Below, one piece after another: positions 16,992 through 25,537 of a stretch of 64,000 bases of DNA (position 1 is its first letter; every line of letters starts with the position of its first letter). This DNA is from Halomonas stenophila (GTDB lineage Bacteria; Pseudomonadota; Gammaproteobacteria; Pseudomonadales; Halomonadaceae). The stretch is taken from assembly GCF_014192275.1 (NCBI RefSeq), contig NZ_JACHXR010000009.1, positions 62,001 through 126,000 of the forward strand, read 5' to 3'. The notes beneath the pieces are model-generated. The model had not been told where the DNA came from. It was given only the letters and a program-made list of their open reading frames with translations, and ran no database searches. A program made the translations under genes and the position numbers.

Positions 16992-17786
16992 TTACCCTGA
17001 GCCACTGGCCGCCCGGTGAGCCGCCTCCAGACCGCGGTGAATGGTCTGGTGAATGCCCCCGTCAATCATCGTGCGCAGCCCCTTGGCGGTGGTGCCATCA
17101 TAGGAAATCAGCCGCTCCACCATCTCCCCGGGATCGGCGCCTAACCCTTCCAGCAACAGGCTGCCGCCCACCAGGGTCTGCATGACGGCCTCGAGGGCGA
17201 TATCGTCGTCGATGCCCTTCTGCCTGGCGTGCTCCAGCATCGACTGAGCCAACAAGGCGGGATAGGCCGGCCCGGCACCGCTCAGGGCCGTCAGGTAGTC
17301 GAGGTCGCCCTCCGTGGGAAGCTCCCGTGCCATGCCACAACTCTCCAGCAACGCCTGAACGAGCTGCTTGTCGGCTTCGGTCACCTGCTGTGAGGCATAC
17401 CAAGGAAAGTAGGCCCGACGGATTTCCGCCGCGGCGTTCGGCATGGCACGCACGACCCGGCGGCTTCCTACCTTACTGGAGACCTCCTGTGAGGAAGCCA
17501 TCGCCAACAGGGAAATGACCAATTTGTCGTGTGCCTCGATATCGACGCTGGCAAGATCCTCCGGGCGAATGGACAGCACGATGACATCCGCCAGGGCAAC
17601 CAGCTCATGGTTATCCTTGACGCAACGGACGTCGGGCCAGTCGCGGTAAGCGTTGCCGCTCCAGGAACGCGATGAGACCACTAATTGGCCTGCAGATACG
17701 ATGCCCTGCTCCAGCAGGGAAAGCCCGAGTGCTCGCCCCATCCATCCATGGCCACCAATGATACCGATCACTGCGCCTTGCGACAT
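16992..17786 (-). CDS. Pyrroline-5-carboxylate reductase family protein (ProC-like)
   Basis: Protein of 264 residues of the ProC family, which reduces delta1-pyrroline-5-carboxylate to proline with NAD(P)H. The nucleotide-binding motif is IGIIGGHGWMGRAL near the N-terminus. VRAMPNAAAEI and the dimerisation/active-site segment TALSGAGPAYPALL follow. The start at 17786 has a perfect GAGGAGG eight bases upstream; a start 21 bases earlier would include that RBS. GGHGWMGRAL departs from the usual GGGNMG, so it may act on a related cyclic imine rather than serve housekeeping proline synthesis. A paired TGTACA motif lies about 90 bp upstream. A deleted copy occurs at 5318-5410. Confidence 0.82.
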   Translation of the reverse strand: MSQGAVIGIIGGHGWMGRALGLSLLEQGIVSAGQLVVSSRSWSGNAYRDWPDVRCVKDNHELVALADVIVLSIRPEDLASVDIEAHDKLVISLLAMASSQEVSSKVGSRRVVRAMPNAAAEIRRAYFPWYASQQVTEADKQLVQALLESCGMARELPTEGDLDYLTALSGAGPAYPALLAQSMLEHARQKGIDDDIALEAVMQTLVGGSLLLEGLGADPGEMVERLISYDGTTAKGLRTMIDGGIHQTIHRGLEAAHRAASGSG

Positions 17787-17874
17787 GCGTCCAACCTCCT
17801 CTTGCATAGGCCGACATCCCGCCGGTAACGGATCTCACCGCTTCGTGAGGACCTTATGCACATTATATTCATCG

Positions 17875-17903
17875 ATGTACATTCAGTTGACCATGCTGTA
17901 CAC
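17875..17903. promoter_or_regulatory. Paired TGTACA motif between divergent ProC-like and flavin-reductase remnant
   Basis: ATGTACAT (17875-17882) and CTGTACAC (17896-17903), 21 bp apart, lie in the intergenic space between the ProC-like gene (minus) and the Old-Yellow-Enzyme remnant (plus). Same motif type as at 3923-3950 and 5201-5238. Probable operator of the TetR regulator at 4013 or a relative. Confidence 0.45.
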
Positions 17904-17942
17904 ATGCCGCTAGCTTTGTCAAGCATATAACAAGAAGGAGAC

Positions 17943-18187
17943 ATGACCACGGCTACCGATCCGCTGCTGCAGCCCTTTCAGCTCAAGCATCTGTCCTTGA
18001 AGAACCGGCTCATGATGACAGCCCACGAGCCCGCCTACCCCGAGGACAGCATGCCCAAGGCACTCTATCGGCCGTTACTCGCAATGCAGACGGTGGCTTC
18101 CAGTTGTTTCGCATCAGCGATGCCGTCGAGTCACGCAATACCCATGCGGCCATCTACGATGCCCTGCGGCTGGTCAAGGACATTTGA
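17943..18187 (+). pseudogene. NADH:flavin oxidoreductase (N-methylproline/dimethylglycine demethylase-like) remnant
   Basis: A good RBS (AGAAGGAGAC) and start read DPLLQPFQLKHLSLKNRL then TAHEPAYPEDSMPK, the conserved beginning of Old-Yellow-Enzyme-type demethylases of N-methylated amino acids. After about 45 codons a frame change leads straight to GGFQLFRISDAVESRNTHAAIYDALRL and a stop at 18187, the C-terminal end of the same family. The roughly 600 middle codons (FMN site and iron-sulfur cysteines) are missing. Non-functional deletion derivative of a catabolic gene divergent from the ProC-like gene. Confidence 0.75.
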
Positions 18188-18261
18188 TCCAGGTGGGGCC
18201 GGGAGTACAATGATCCAGCCAGGAGGGTCACTCACTTTCACTCTCAAAACCGAGGCCCAAC

Positions 18262-18615
18262 ATGAATGATATCTTTCAGTCAGCCAGATCGGATCGACCT
18301 GACAAGGAAAACTTCCTGGTCACCCATACGCATTCGCTCGACTGGCAAGATAGCGGGATAGGGGGCTTCGAGCACAAGATCCTGTACCGTGACGATACGG
18401 GTGCCATCGAGACCATGCTGATCAAGATGGCTCCTGGCGCGTTTTCGGACTATCACGCTCACGACAGGCGCGAACAGCTCTACGTGATCGAGGGTGATTT
18501 TTACGACCAGAATCATCGCTACACGGCCGGTGATTTCATCGTTCGAGAACCAAAGGCCAACCATATTGCCGGAAGTGACGAAGGCGCCTTGATTCTTCTG
18601 ATCTTTTCGAGATAG
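18262..18615 (+). CDS. Small cupin-domain protein (ChrR-like metal-binding cupin)
   Basis: Protein of 117 residues with one cupin barrel. The motif FSDYHAHDRREQLYVIEGDF supplies two histidines and a glutamate as metal ligands, followed by YTAGDFIVREPKANHIAGS with the last histidine. The complete ligand set distinguishes it from the two EutQ-like cupins in this window. No signal peptide. It stands alone between the demethylase remnant and the convergent reductase gene. It could be a dioxygenase, an isomerase or a binding protein; the sequence alone does not decide. Confidence 0.72.
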   Translation: MNDIFQSARSDRPDKENFLVTHTHSLDWQDSGIGGFEHKILYRDDTGAIETMLIKMAPGAFSDYHAHDRREQLYVIEGDFYDQNHRYTAGDFIVREPKANHIAGSDEGALILLIFSR

Positions 18616-18650
18616 CCATACAGGCCATTTTCCCAGTAAGCATCCGCCGC

Positions 18651-19670
18651 TCACAAGGAGCGGCGGATCTTTTCAAGTACTACAGAATCGATTTCAATGT
18701 AGTCCTCTTCCGAAATATTGCTTCGTACCAGGCGGCGACCTGGTACATAGGCACCTCGTTCGGCAATCCGGTCAAGCTGCCGGGTGAGGCGAGAGGAAAA
18801 CTCCTTGTCGATCACCGTGGGCTGGATCGCGATGATCGTCATTCCCGCGTCGATTGGCCGGCTCCCCCTCTGGAAGTCCGGCATGTCGAGCGACCATGAT
18901 GCACCGGATAATCCGGCTGCCAGGCACTCAATCATCATGGCCACGTTCGCGCCTTTCGCTCCACCGAATGCCAGGAGGGCGCCCCGCAGACCGGCCGCTG
19001 CATCGGTGGTCATTTCGCCCTTCTCGTCGATTGCCCATCCTTCGGGAATCTTGCTCCCACTTTCCGCAGCTTTGACCAGGCTGACGAAGGTCGTTGCACT
19101 CGACGCCTGGTCAATGACAAGTGGCGCATCAGCCTCAGTCAAGGGGGCGGAAAAGGCCATCGGATTGGTGCCAAACGCGATCTTGCCACCGGGCGAGCCC
19201 GCGACCGCGGCCGGGCTATTGGACACGGCAAGGGCGATGAGACCTTCCAGGGCGAGGCGGCGAGCATAGTAGCCCAGCTCGCCAGGGGGATAGCTGTTGC
19301 CTTGGGTAAATATCGCCACACCCAACTCACGGGTTCGTTCGACAAGCGTTGGCGCTGCCAACTCGAAGCCGAGTTGCGCAATGCCTCCACTGGCGTCCGA
19401 GTGAAGGATGGCAGGCAAGGGCGAAGTGAGTTTCGGCTGGGCATTACCATTGATGCGTCCCGCGCGAAAGCCGGAGAGATAATCCAGCAAGTGCGGGAAG
19501 CCAACGCCGGAGCGCCCGAAAAGCGCGGCCGAAATCGTCGCCTTTGCCAAAGCGGACGCGGTCGCCTGGTTAGCCCCCGCGGCGAGGCAGGCCTGTTCAG
19601 CCAATTTCTCTGCCTCGCGGGCGGGCAGTGTCTGCTGATCCAAGAGAATTTCCCTCCGATACTCACTCAA
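18651..19670 (-). CDS. Malate/lactate-dehydrogenase-family reductase (pyrroline-2-carboxylate reductase-like)
   Basis: Protein of 339 residues of the Ldh_2 family (YiaK/DpkA type), which uses NAD(P)H. Features seen are FGRSGVGFPHLLDYL near the N-terminus, SNSPAAVAGSPGG, FGTNPMAFSAP and GGAKGANVAMMIE. Members next to hydroxyproline epimerases reduce delta1-pyrroline-2-carboxylate to L-proline, the last step of 3-hydroxyproline breakdown; malate/lactate-type activity is the alternative. It lies 7 bp after the epimerase gene and ends the operon that begins with the TRAP carrier. The assignment rests on family plus context. Confidence 0.8.
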   Translation of the reverse strand: MSEYRREILLDQQTLPAREAEKLAEQACLAAGANQATASALAKATISAALFGRSGVGFPHLLDYLSGFRAGRINGNAQPKLTSPLPAILHSDASGGIAQLGFELAAPTLVERTRELGVAIFTQGNSYPPGELGYYARRLALEGLIALAVSNSPAAVAGSPGGKIAFGTNPMAFSAPLTEADAPLVIDQASSATTFVSLVKAAESGSKIPEGWAIDEKGEMTTDAAAGLRGALLAFGGAKGANVAMMIECLAAGLSGASWSLDMPDFQRGSRPIDAGMTIIAIQPTVIDKEFSSRLTRQLDRIAERGAYVPGRRLVRSNISEEDYIEIDSVVLEKIRRSL

Positions 19671-19677
19671 AGTCGGC

Positions 19678-20730
19678 TCAAGCCCAGATATCCTTCACGC
19701 AGAAACCTTCCGTGAAAGGATCATCGTTATCCAGCACGTAGGTATTGATCCCATAGATCCAGCTTGTTCCAGAAATGGTGGGGATTACCGCCTTCCTTTC
19801 GCCAACTGTCGTTTCCTCGACCAGTTTTCCCGTAAAGACGTTACCAAGAATTCCCTCGTGGCGAAAATCCTTGTCCAGCGACAGCTCACCCTTGGCATGA
19901 AGGACCGCCATTTTTGCGCAAGTCCCCGTTCCGCATGGACAGCGGTCGATGGCACCTGTCCACGTGTCTGGCTTATTCCAGTCAAAGTCACCAGATGCCA
20001 CCGTCACGACATTCTTCCAATCCGCATCCGGGCTGCTTGCCGGCCCGGAAAGCTGTGATATCGTGATGCCAATCCCCGGGTAATCAGGGTGCTCGACGGG
20101 CAATTGTTCAATCGCTGATTGCCGGATCATGGCCGAGATCCGTGCTATTTCCGTGCCATGCTCGGGGGTGAGCTCTATCCATGGAAACTGTCGGACATCC
20201 GCGATGACATAGAACATTCCCCCCCACCCCACATCTACTGTCACTTTGCCGAGATGGGGAACGTCGATTTCCGCGTCGAGGTAAGCGGCAAACGCCGGAA
20301 CATTCTTGAAAGTGACGTTCTTTACCTTGCCGTCCTTGCATTCGGCCCTGATGCGTATGAGCCCAGCCGGCGCCTCGAGAACTAGCTCCGTAACGGGCTC
20401 CTGCATCGGCAACATCCCCATTTCAAGCAGCACCGTCGCCACGGAAATGGTATTACCGCCAGATATGACAGGATACTCGATCTGTTCCATGATGACATAG
20501 CCGGCATCGGCCTCGGGATGGCATGGGGGTACCAAGACATTGCAGCAGAGAGGTGGGTAACCACGAGGCTCACGTAGCATCAGCTTACGCAGCTGGTCAT
20601 CATTTTCTCTCAGCCATACCATTTTCTCATGTACCGTCTTGCCAGGGATGTTGGGAACACCGCCAGTGACAACACGCATCGGTTCACCTGCGTGCGTATC
20701 TATGGCATGGATGGTTCTCTTGAATGCCAT
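19678..20730 (-). CDS. Proline racemase family: hydroxyproline 2-epimerase (Ser/Cys type)
   Basis: Protein of 350 residues of the proline racemase superfamily, inverting the alpha carbon of hydroxyproline. The second catalytic site is intact (DRCPCGTGTCAKM), but the first reads ISGGNTI, with serine where proline racemase has cysteine (MCGH). The Ser/Cys pair is known in members that epimerise 4- and/or 3-hydroxyproline, as distinct from Cys/Thr dehydratases. The start has an AAGGGG RBS. It follows the TRAP genes and precedes the pyrroline-2-carboxylate-type reductase. Product D-hydroxyproline would go to an FAD oxidase (25538 or 7250). Confidence 0.85.
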   Translation of the reverse strand: MAFKRTIHAIDTHAGEPMRVVTGGVPNIPGKTVHEKMVWLRENDDQLRKLMLREPRGYPPLCCNVLVPPCHPEADAGYVIMEQIEYPVISGGNTISVATVLLEMGMLPMQEPVTELVLEAPAGLIRIRAECKDGKVKNVTFKNVPAFAAYLDAEIDVPHLGKVTVDVGWGGMFYVIADVRQFPWIELTPEHGTEIARISAMIRQSAIEQLPVEHPDYPGIGITISQLSGPASSPDADWKNVVTVASGDFDWNKPDTWTGAIDRCPCGTGTCAKMAVLHAKGELSLDKDFRHEGILGNVFTGKLVEETTVGERKAVIPTISGTSWIYGINTYVLDNDDPFTEGFCVKDIWA

Positions 20731-20777
20731 TTCTACCCCTTTTGAATATTGTTAGTGGTGGCCTATGGAGGGACCGA

Positions 20778-22076
20778 TTAATTCACGTACCCGAGCAGCC
20801 TCGGCAAGAACATCGACAGATCCGGCCAGTAGGTCGTGATCAGCATGACAGGCAATGCTGCAAGCAGCATGAAGCTGAATGCGGGTCGAATGACCTGGGA
20901 CATACCGACCCGGCCGATCCGGCAACTCATGAACAGGATGGGCGCCATCGGGGGGCTGTTGCAGCCGATGACGACGCTGGTGCCCACGATGGCGGCAAAG
21001 TGCACCGGATGGATGCCGATGCTTTCCATGACCGGAAGCAGCAAAGGACTGAGGATGGCAACGACGCTCACGTCATCCATGATCATGCCCATCAGGATCA
21101 GGAAGATATTGACCATCAACAGGATCAGAAGCTTGTTCTCGAACATCTCGAGCAAGAAGGTGGTGAGTTCCTGAGGGACCCGCTCGAAGGTGAAGATGCG
21201 ACTGGCCACGAAGGAAAACAGCAGGATGATCATGATCACCCCCGTGGTCGTGGCGGCCTGAATGAAGCAGTGTGCCAAGGACTTCAGGTCAAGGTCTCGA
21301 TAAACGAAAAGTCCAACAGGAATGGCATAGACGACGGCCACCGCGGCCGCCTCGGTTGGCGTGAAAATGCCACCATAGATCCCTCCCAGGATGATGATGG
21401 GAAGCATGAGGGCGGGAAACGCCTTCCAGCCCGTATTACCGATGTTCCTGAATCGCGTTCCCAGGGCAATCGGCTCGGCCTGGTAGTCCACATTGGCGCG
21501 CGTCTTGATGGCGTTGATGACGCAAAGGAAGATCATCAGCAGGATACCGGGGCCAATCGTCGCCAGGAAGACGGCTGCCACGGACTGTCGGGTCACCACG
21601 GCATACAGAATCATGGTGATGCTGGGCGGGATCAGCAGGCCGAGCAGGGAAGAAATCCCGACCAGCGCGGTGGAGTACGGGCGGGTGTAGCCGTGTTTCT
21701 CCATCGGTCCGATCATGATGGTACCAATGGACGCCACCGCTGCCGAGGCTGTCCCCGAGATGGCTCCGAACACCCCACAGGACACAACCATGGTGGTGCC
21801 CATCCCGCTGCGTGACTTTCCGACAATGGCCTCGGCGAAGTTTATCAGTCTGGCGGCGATACCACCCGACTGCATCAGGTAACCCGTCATGATGAATAAC
21901 GGAAGCGCCAGCAATATGATGGAATTGATAGACCAGAAACCGGTGGTCATCAGAGAGGAAATATCGACGTCATAGGCAAAAGAAAGTACCAGCGTCATGG
22001 CGGCGAACGAGAACACGACCGGCACGCCTATGATCATGAGAACGATGACGGTACCTATCGCTAATAGAGCACCCAT
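20778..22076 (-). CDS. TRAP transporter large permease (DctM type)
   Basis: Inner-membrane protein of 432 residues with about 12 hydrophobic helices, the translocating subunit of a tripartite ATP-independent periplasmic transporter driven by a sodium gradient. Typical segments are GVPVVFSFAAMTL near the N-terminus, GTASAAVASIGTIMI, LLGLLIPPSITMI, IFTPTEAAAVAVVYA and NSPPMAPILF. It lies between the small permease and the epimerase on the minus strand. From its operon it probably imports hydroxyproline or a related compound. Confidence 0.92.
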   Translation of the reverse strand: MGALLAIGTVIVLMIIGVPVVFSFAAMTLVLSFAYDVDISSLMTTGFWSINSIILLALPLFIMTGYLMQSGGIAARLINFAEAIVGKSRSGMGTTMVVSCGVFGAISGTASAAVASIGTIMIGPMEKHGYTRPYSTALVGISSLLGLLIPPSITMILYAVVTRQSVAAVFLATIGPGILLMIFLCVINAIKTRANVDYQAEPIALGTRFRNIGNTGWKAFPALMLPIIILGGIYGGIFTPTEAAAVAVVYAIPVGLFVYRDLDLKSLAHCFIQAATTTGVIMIILLFSFVASRIFTFERVPQELTTFLLEMFENKLLILLMVNIFLILMGMIMDDVSVVAILSPLLLPVMESIGIHPVHFAAIVGTSVVIGCNSPPMAPILFMSCRIGRVGMSQVIRPAFSFMLLAALPVMLITTYWPDLSMFLPRLLGYVN

Positions 22077-22130
22077 ATCAGACTCCGTTTATTGTCATGG
22101 AATTGCTATAGCAGGAACATTGCATGGCAC

Positions 22131-22637
22131 TCACCCCTTGATGAAGAGCTTGCCGGCATCATGGATGAGATCCCGAAGCGCATACAGAAATAGCAGGATA
22201 CTCGCAACGAAGAGGCTGCCCTGTGAGATGTATTGTGGAATACTGAAAACGGGTGTGACCTGCCCCTTCTCGACTCCCCACGCGAACAAGCTGTAGCTCC
22301 AGGTAACGAAGAACACCGCCATCACTACCGACAGGACGGTAGCAATCAGCCTCGTCACATCATGCAGGGTCTCGTTGCTGGAAAAGGCCTCAACGAAATC
22401 GGCACTCAGATGAGACTTCTCCCGCGAGGCCAAGCCCGCCCCGAGCATATACAGCCACATGGCGGCCGTCAGCACCAGCTCCTCGAGTCCGAAGACCTGT
22501 ATACCCAGCAGTGCCCTGGACACTATGCCAACCACCATGGCGAACGACACGAATATACCCATCACCGAAACGGCAACCTTCATGAACAACGCGATCGCGT
22601 TATCGATGGAGGCGAATAGATCGACTATGGCTTTCAT
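22131..22637 (-). CDS. TRAP transporter small permease (DctQ type)
   Basis: Protein of 168 residues with four hydrophobic segments, beginning MKAIVDLFASIDNAI. The ATG at 22637 has an AAGGGG RBS; an upstream in-frame ATG at 22682 lacks one. The conserved DctQ pattern is seen in VFGLEELVLTAAMWLYMLGAGLA and the following charged loop (SREKSHLSADF). It lies between the binding protein and the large permease, the standard TRAP order P-Q-M. Confidence 0.88.
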   Translation of the reverse strand: MKAIVDLFASIDNAIALFMKVAVSVMGIFVSFAMVVGIVSRALLGIQVFGLEELVLTAAMWLYMLGAGLASREKSHLSADFVEAFSSNETLHDVTRLIATVLSVVMAVFFVTWSYSLFAWGVEKGQVTPVFSIPQYISQGSLFVASILLFLYALRDLIHDAGKLFIKG

Positions 22638-22715
22638 GTTATTACCCCTTGAGGTATCGATCATGGAGCGGCCCTTCGTCATTCACAGGACCGCTCCAGA
22701 TCATCCGGCAGGTGG

Positions 22716-23750
22716 TTATTCGGGCTTGGATGCATTCTTGCGAACGGCGCTCATGATATCCTCCCCCAGGGACTCCTCCGCCTCGACCCACACTGTCTCG
22801 CGGACCCGATCGACCCAGTCTTTCATTTCTTCATCGGACGGCACGATATATTCCATGCCCTCTTCCTGAGCCCTCTGGATCCACTTTTGATCCTCGGCCT
22901 GGGCATTCTCGAACTGCTCATTGACCACGACTTCCACGGCATCCGCGATGATCCCGCGATCTTCTTCGTCGAGTGCATTCCAGGAATCCTGGTTCATCAG
23001 GAATGTATAGAAAGAGAAGTTGTGCTTGGAGTGGACGAAGTAATCGAGCAGGTCATTGAAATAGGTATAGTCCCAGAAAATGACATTACTCGAATCGCCG
23101 TCTACGACCCCGGTCTGGATGGACGTGTAGACTTCGGACCAGTCGATGGGGACGGCCTGGAACCCCATGGCCTGTATCGTCTGAGGCAGCGGGAAGATCG
23201 GCTGTGAGCGGAGCTTGATCCCCTTCTCCTGTGCTTCCTCGTAGTTAGTGGCATAGGTATCCGCGGTGGCTATGCCGCCAAAGCCTTCCGGAAAGGGCCC
23301 CAGATATTCCAGACCAATATCCGAAAGGACAGGATCGATGATCTCCGAGATCCAGCCATCCTTGCCATAGGCATCCAGTGCTTCATCCCACCCCAAGGTC
23401 AGATAGGGCAGCGTCAGTACGCCAAGCCGCTCATCGTAGGACGTTTGCGGCCAGCCAAGGAAGAGATCGATGTTGCCCCTGACCAACTGATCGAAAAGCT
23501 CCTGGGGCCCTCCGATCTCCCCCTGATAGAAGACATTGATAGTCATCCTTCCATCGGTTTGCTCTTCGACAATATCAGAGATTCTTTTTACTGCCAGGCC
23601 CTGGGGTGATTCCCGGTCGCCAGCCTCCGTTGCCATCGTAAGCTTTATTTCCTCATCGCTTGCCCAAGTGGAAGCCGAGAAACCAAGAGCGGCGATAACC
23701 GACACTGCGGCTACGCTTGAGTTAACTTTTATCGAGTTTTTTAAGGTCAT
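22716..23750 (-). CDS. TRAP transporter periplasmic binding protein (DctP type)
   Basis: Protein of 344 residues with a signal peptide (MTLKNSIKVNSSVAAV..., cleavage after STWA). The DctP fold shows in GGPQELFDQLVRGNIDLFLGW, KLRSQPIFPLPQTIQAMGFQAVP and TSIQTGVVDGDSSNV; the arginine of KLRSQP normally binds the ligand carboxylate. The start at 23750 is preceded by AGAAGG. It is the first gene of the epimerase operon. A 17-bp palindrome (23846-23862) lies 96 bp upstream. The ligand is probably a hydroxyproline, by context. Confidence 0.9.
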   Translation of the reverse strand: MTLKNSIKVNSSVAAVSVIAALGFSASTWASDEEIKLTMATEAGDRESPQGLAVKRISDIVEEQTDGRMTINVFYQGEIGGPQELFDQLVRGNIDLFLGWPQTSYDERLGVLTLPYLTLGWDEALDAYGKDGWISEIIDPVLSDIGLEYLGPFPEGFGGIATADTYATNYEEAQEKGIKLRSQPIFPLPQTIQAMGFQAVPIDWSEVYTSIQTGVVDGDSSNVIFWDYTYFNDLLDYFVHSKHNFSFYTFLMNQDSWNALDEEDRGIIADAVEVVVNEQFENAQAEDQKWIQRAQEEGMEYIVPSDEEMKDWVDRVRETVWVEAEESLGEDIMSAVRKNASKPE

Positions 23751-23845
23751 GATACCTTCTCCAAACGAGCTATTGTAGTTGGGATCCATCTCTTGCCTGA
23801 GCTCGGCCCAAGCATGCAATCAAGCTATTATTTTAAAGAAAACAA

Positions 23846-23862
23846 TGGAAATGACTTTTCCA
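23846..23862. promoter_or_regulatory. Palindromic operator candidate, copy 1
   Basis: TGGAAATGACTTTTCCA has perfect six-base arms (TGGAAA/TTTCCA) around TGACT. Fifteen of its 17 bases recur at 28474-28490 just before the LysR gene. It lies 96 bp upstream of the TRAP binding-protein start, so it may be the site through which the hydroxyproline operon is controlled. Confidence 0.5.
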
Positions 23863-23953
23863 CTGCACAAAACACAACCTTTGGTTATCGATTCCAGGAG
23901 GTGGATGACCTGGTCGCCAGCACCGGAGGTTGACGGGCAGCTCTCACCGGAGG

Positions 23954-23983
23954 GCTGCCAGCCCCGGCAACAGGGCTGGCAGC
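23954..23983 (-). terminator. Stem-loop after aldehyde dehydrogenase gene
   Basis: Perfect 11-bp arms (GCTGCCAGCCC at 23954-23964, GGGCTGGCAGC at 23973-23983) around an 8-base loop, starting 24 bases beyond the stop of the aldehyde dehydrogenase on the minus strand. No T-run follows, so it could also stabilise the mRNA end. Confidence 0.6.
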
Positions 23984-24006
23984 TTGGGTTGCGTGCTCCC
24001 CCACGC

Positions 24007-25512
24007 TCAGGACAGCTGGATCCAGGTGGTCTTGAGTTCGCAGTACTGGTCATGGGCATAGATCGACTTGTCCCGCCCACCGAAGCCGGATTGCTTGTAG
24101 CCGCCGAAGGGGGTGGTGATATCGCCCTCGGAGAAGCAGTTGACGGAGACGGTTCCGGCCTTGATCGCCGCCGCCATGCGATGGACGGTGTTGAGATCCT
24201 CGCTCCACAGCGAGGCCGCCAGCCCGTAGCAAGTGTCGTTGGCAATGGCGATCGCCTCTTCCTCGGTATCGAACGGGATCACCGCCAATACCGGACCGAA
24301 GATTTCCTCGCACGCCACGGCTGCCTCGGAGGGGACATCGTCGAAGATGGTCGGGGCGACAAAATAGCCGTCGCTCTCCTCCAGGACGCGCTCCCCACCG
24401 CTTACCGCTTGCAAGCCGTCGGCCTTGGCCTGTTCGATGTGCGCCAGCACCTTCTCCATGTGGGCCTGCTCGATTAGCGCGCCAAGCTGCACCTCGGGAT
24501 CCAGCGGATCGCCGATCTTCCAGTCGGAGGCGAGTTGGACCTGCATCTCGTCGAGCAGCGCGTCCTTGATCGAGCGATGCACGATCAGCCGCGAGCCCGC
24601 CGAGCAATTCTCGCCCATGTTCCAGAAGGCGGCGGCCAGCACGTCGGTCGCCACGGCCTTGAGGTCGCTCACGTCGGGCATCACCACCTGCGGGTTCTTG
24701 CCGCCGCACTCGAGCACCACCCGCTTGAGGTTGCTGGCGGCCGAGTACTCAAGGAACTTGCGACCCACCTCGGTGGAGCCGGTGAAGGCCGCCAGGTCGA
24801 CGTCGGGATGCAGGCCGATGGCCTTGCCCGCCACATGACCGAGTCCCGGCACCACGTTCAGCACCCCGGCCGGAATGCCGGCCTCAAAGGCCAGCTCGGC
24901 GAGGCGCGTTGTGCTGAGCGAGGTCAGCTCGGCAGGCTTGAGCACCACGCTGTTGCCGGTGATCAGCGCCGGGCCCAGCTTCCAGCCGGCCATCATGGCG
25001 GGGAAGTTCCACGGCAGCACCGCGCCGACCACCCCGATGGGCTCGCGGGAAACGGTGGCCACCACGCCCTTCTCGGTGGGCGCCACGGCGTCATAGAGCT
25101 TGTCGGCGGCCTCGGCATGCCAGCGGATGGTGTTGGCGGTATCGGGAATGTCGACATTGAAGCATTCAGCGATCGGCTTGCCCGCCTCCAGGGCCTCCAG
25201 CACGGCCAGCTCGAGACAGTGCTCCTCGATCAGGTCGGCGAAGCGCTGCATGATGGCCTTGCGCTCGGCGGGGGCGAGCCCCGACCAGACGCCGGCCTCG
25301 AAGGCACGACGCGCGGCCTGGACGGCGAGGTCGACATCGGTGGCATCACAGGCAGCGACCTGAGTCAGGACCTCCCCGGTGGCCGGGTTCAGGGTGTCGA
25401 AGGTCTCGCCCGAGCGCGCGGGCACGAAGCGGCCATCGATGAAGGCCTGGTTGCGATACTCGAGTCGCTCGATCTGATGCGCGATCGCGTCCTGGGTCAG
25501 GATATCGGACAT
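24007..25512 (-). CDS. Aldehyde dehydrogenase (PuuC-like)
   Basis: Aldehyde dehydrogenase of 501 residues with PWNFPAMMAGWK, the general base in LECGGKNPQ and the catalytic cysteine in NMGENCSAGSR; the C-terminus is PFGGYKQSGFGGRDKS. The closest recognisable branch is gamma-glutamyl-gamma-aminobutyraldehyde dehydrogenase PuuC and related broad amine-aldehyde enzymes. It follows the FAD oxidase by 25 bp and shares an operon with it and the DapA-family gene. It could oxidise 2-oxoglutarate semialdehyde in the hydroxyproline route, or the aldehyde made by the oxidase. Confidence 0.87.
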   Translation of the reverse strand: MSDILTQDAIAHQIERLEYRNQAFIDGRFVPARSGETFDTLNPATGEVLTQVAACDATDVDLAVQAARRAFEAGVWSGLAPAERKAIMQRFADLIEEHCLELAVLEALEAGKPIAECFNVDIPDTANTIRWHAEAADKLYDAVAPTEKGVVATVSREPIGVVGAVLPWNFPAMMAGWKLGPALITGNSVVLKPAELTSLSTTRLAELAFEAGIPAGVLNVVPGLGHVAGKAIGLHPDVDLAAFTGSTEVGRKFLEYSAASNLKRVVLECGGKNPQVVMPDVSDLKAVATDVLAAAFWNMGENCSAGSRLIVHRSIKDALLDEMQVQLASDWKIGDPLDPEVQLGALIEQAHMEKVLAHIEQAKADGLQAVSGGERVLEESDGYFVAPTIFDDVPSEAAVACEEIFGPVLAVIPFDTEEEAIAIANDTCYGLAASLWSEDLNTVHRMAAAIKAGTVSVNCFSEGDITTPFGGYKQSGFGGRDKSIYAHDQYCELKTTWIQLS

Positions 25513-25537
25513 TGTTGTTCTCCTCGTTGCGGGTGGA

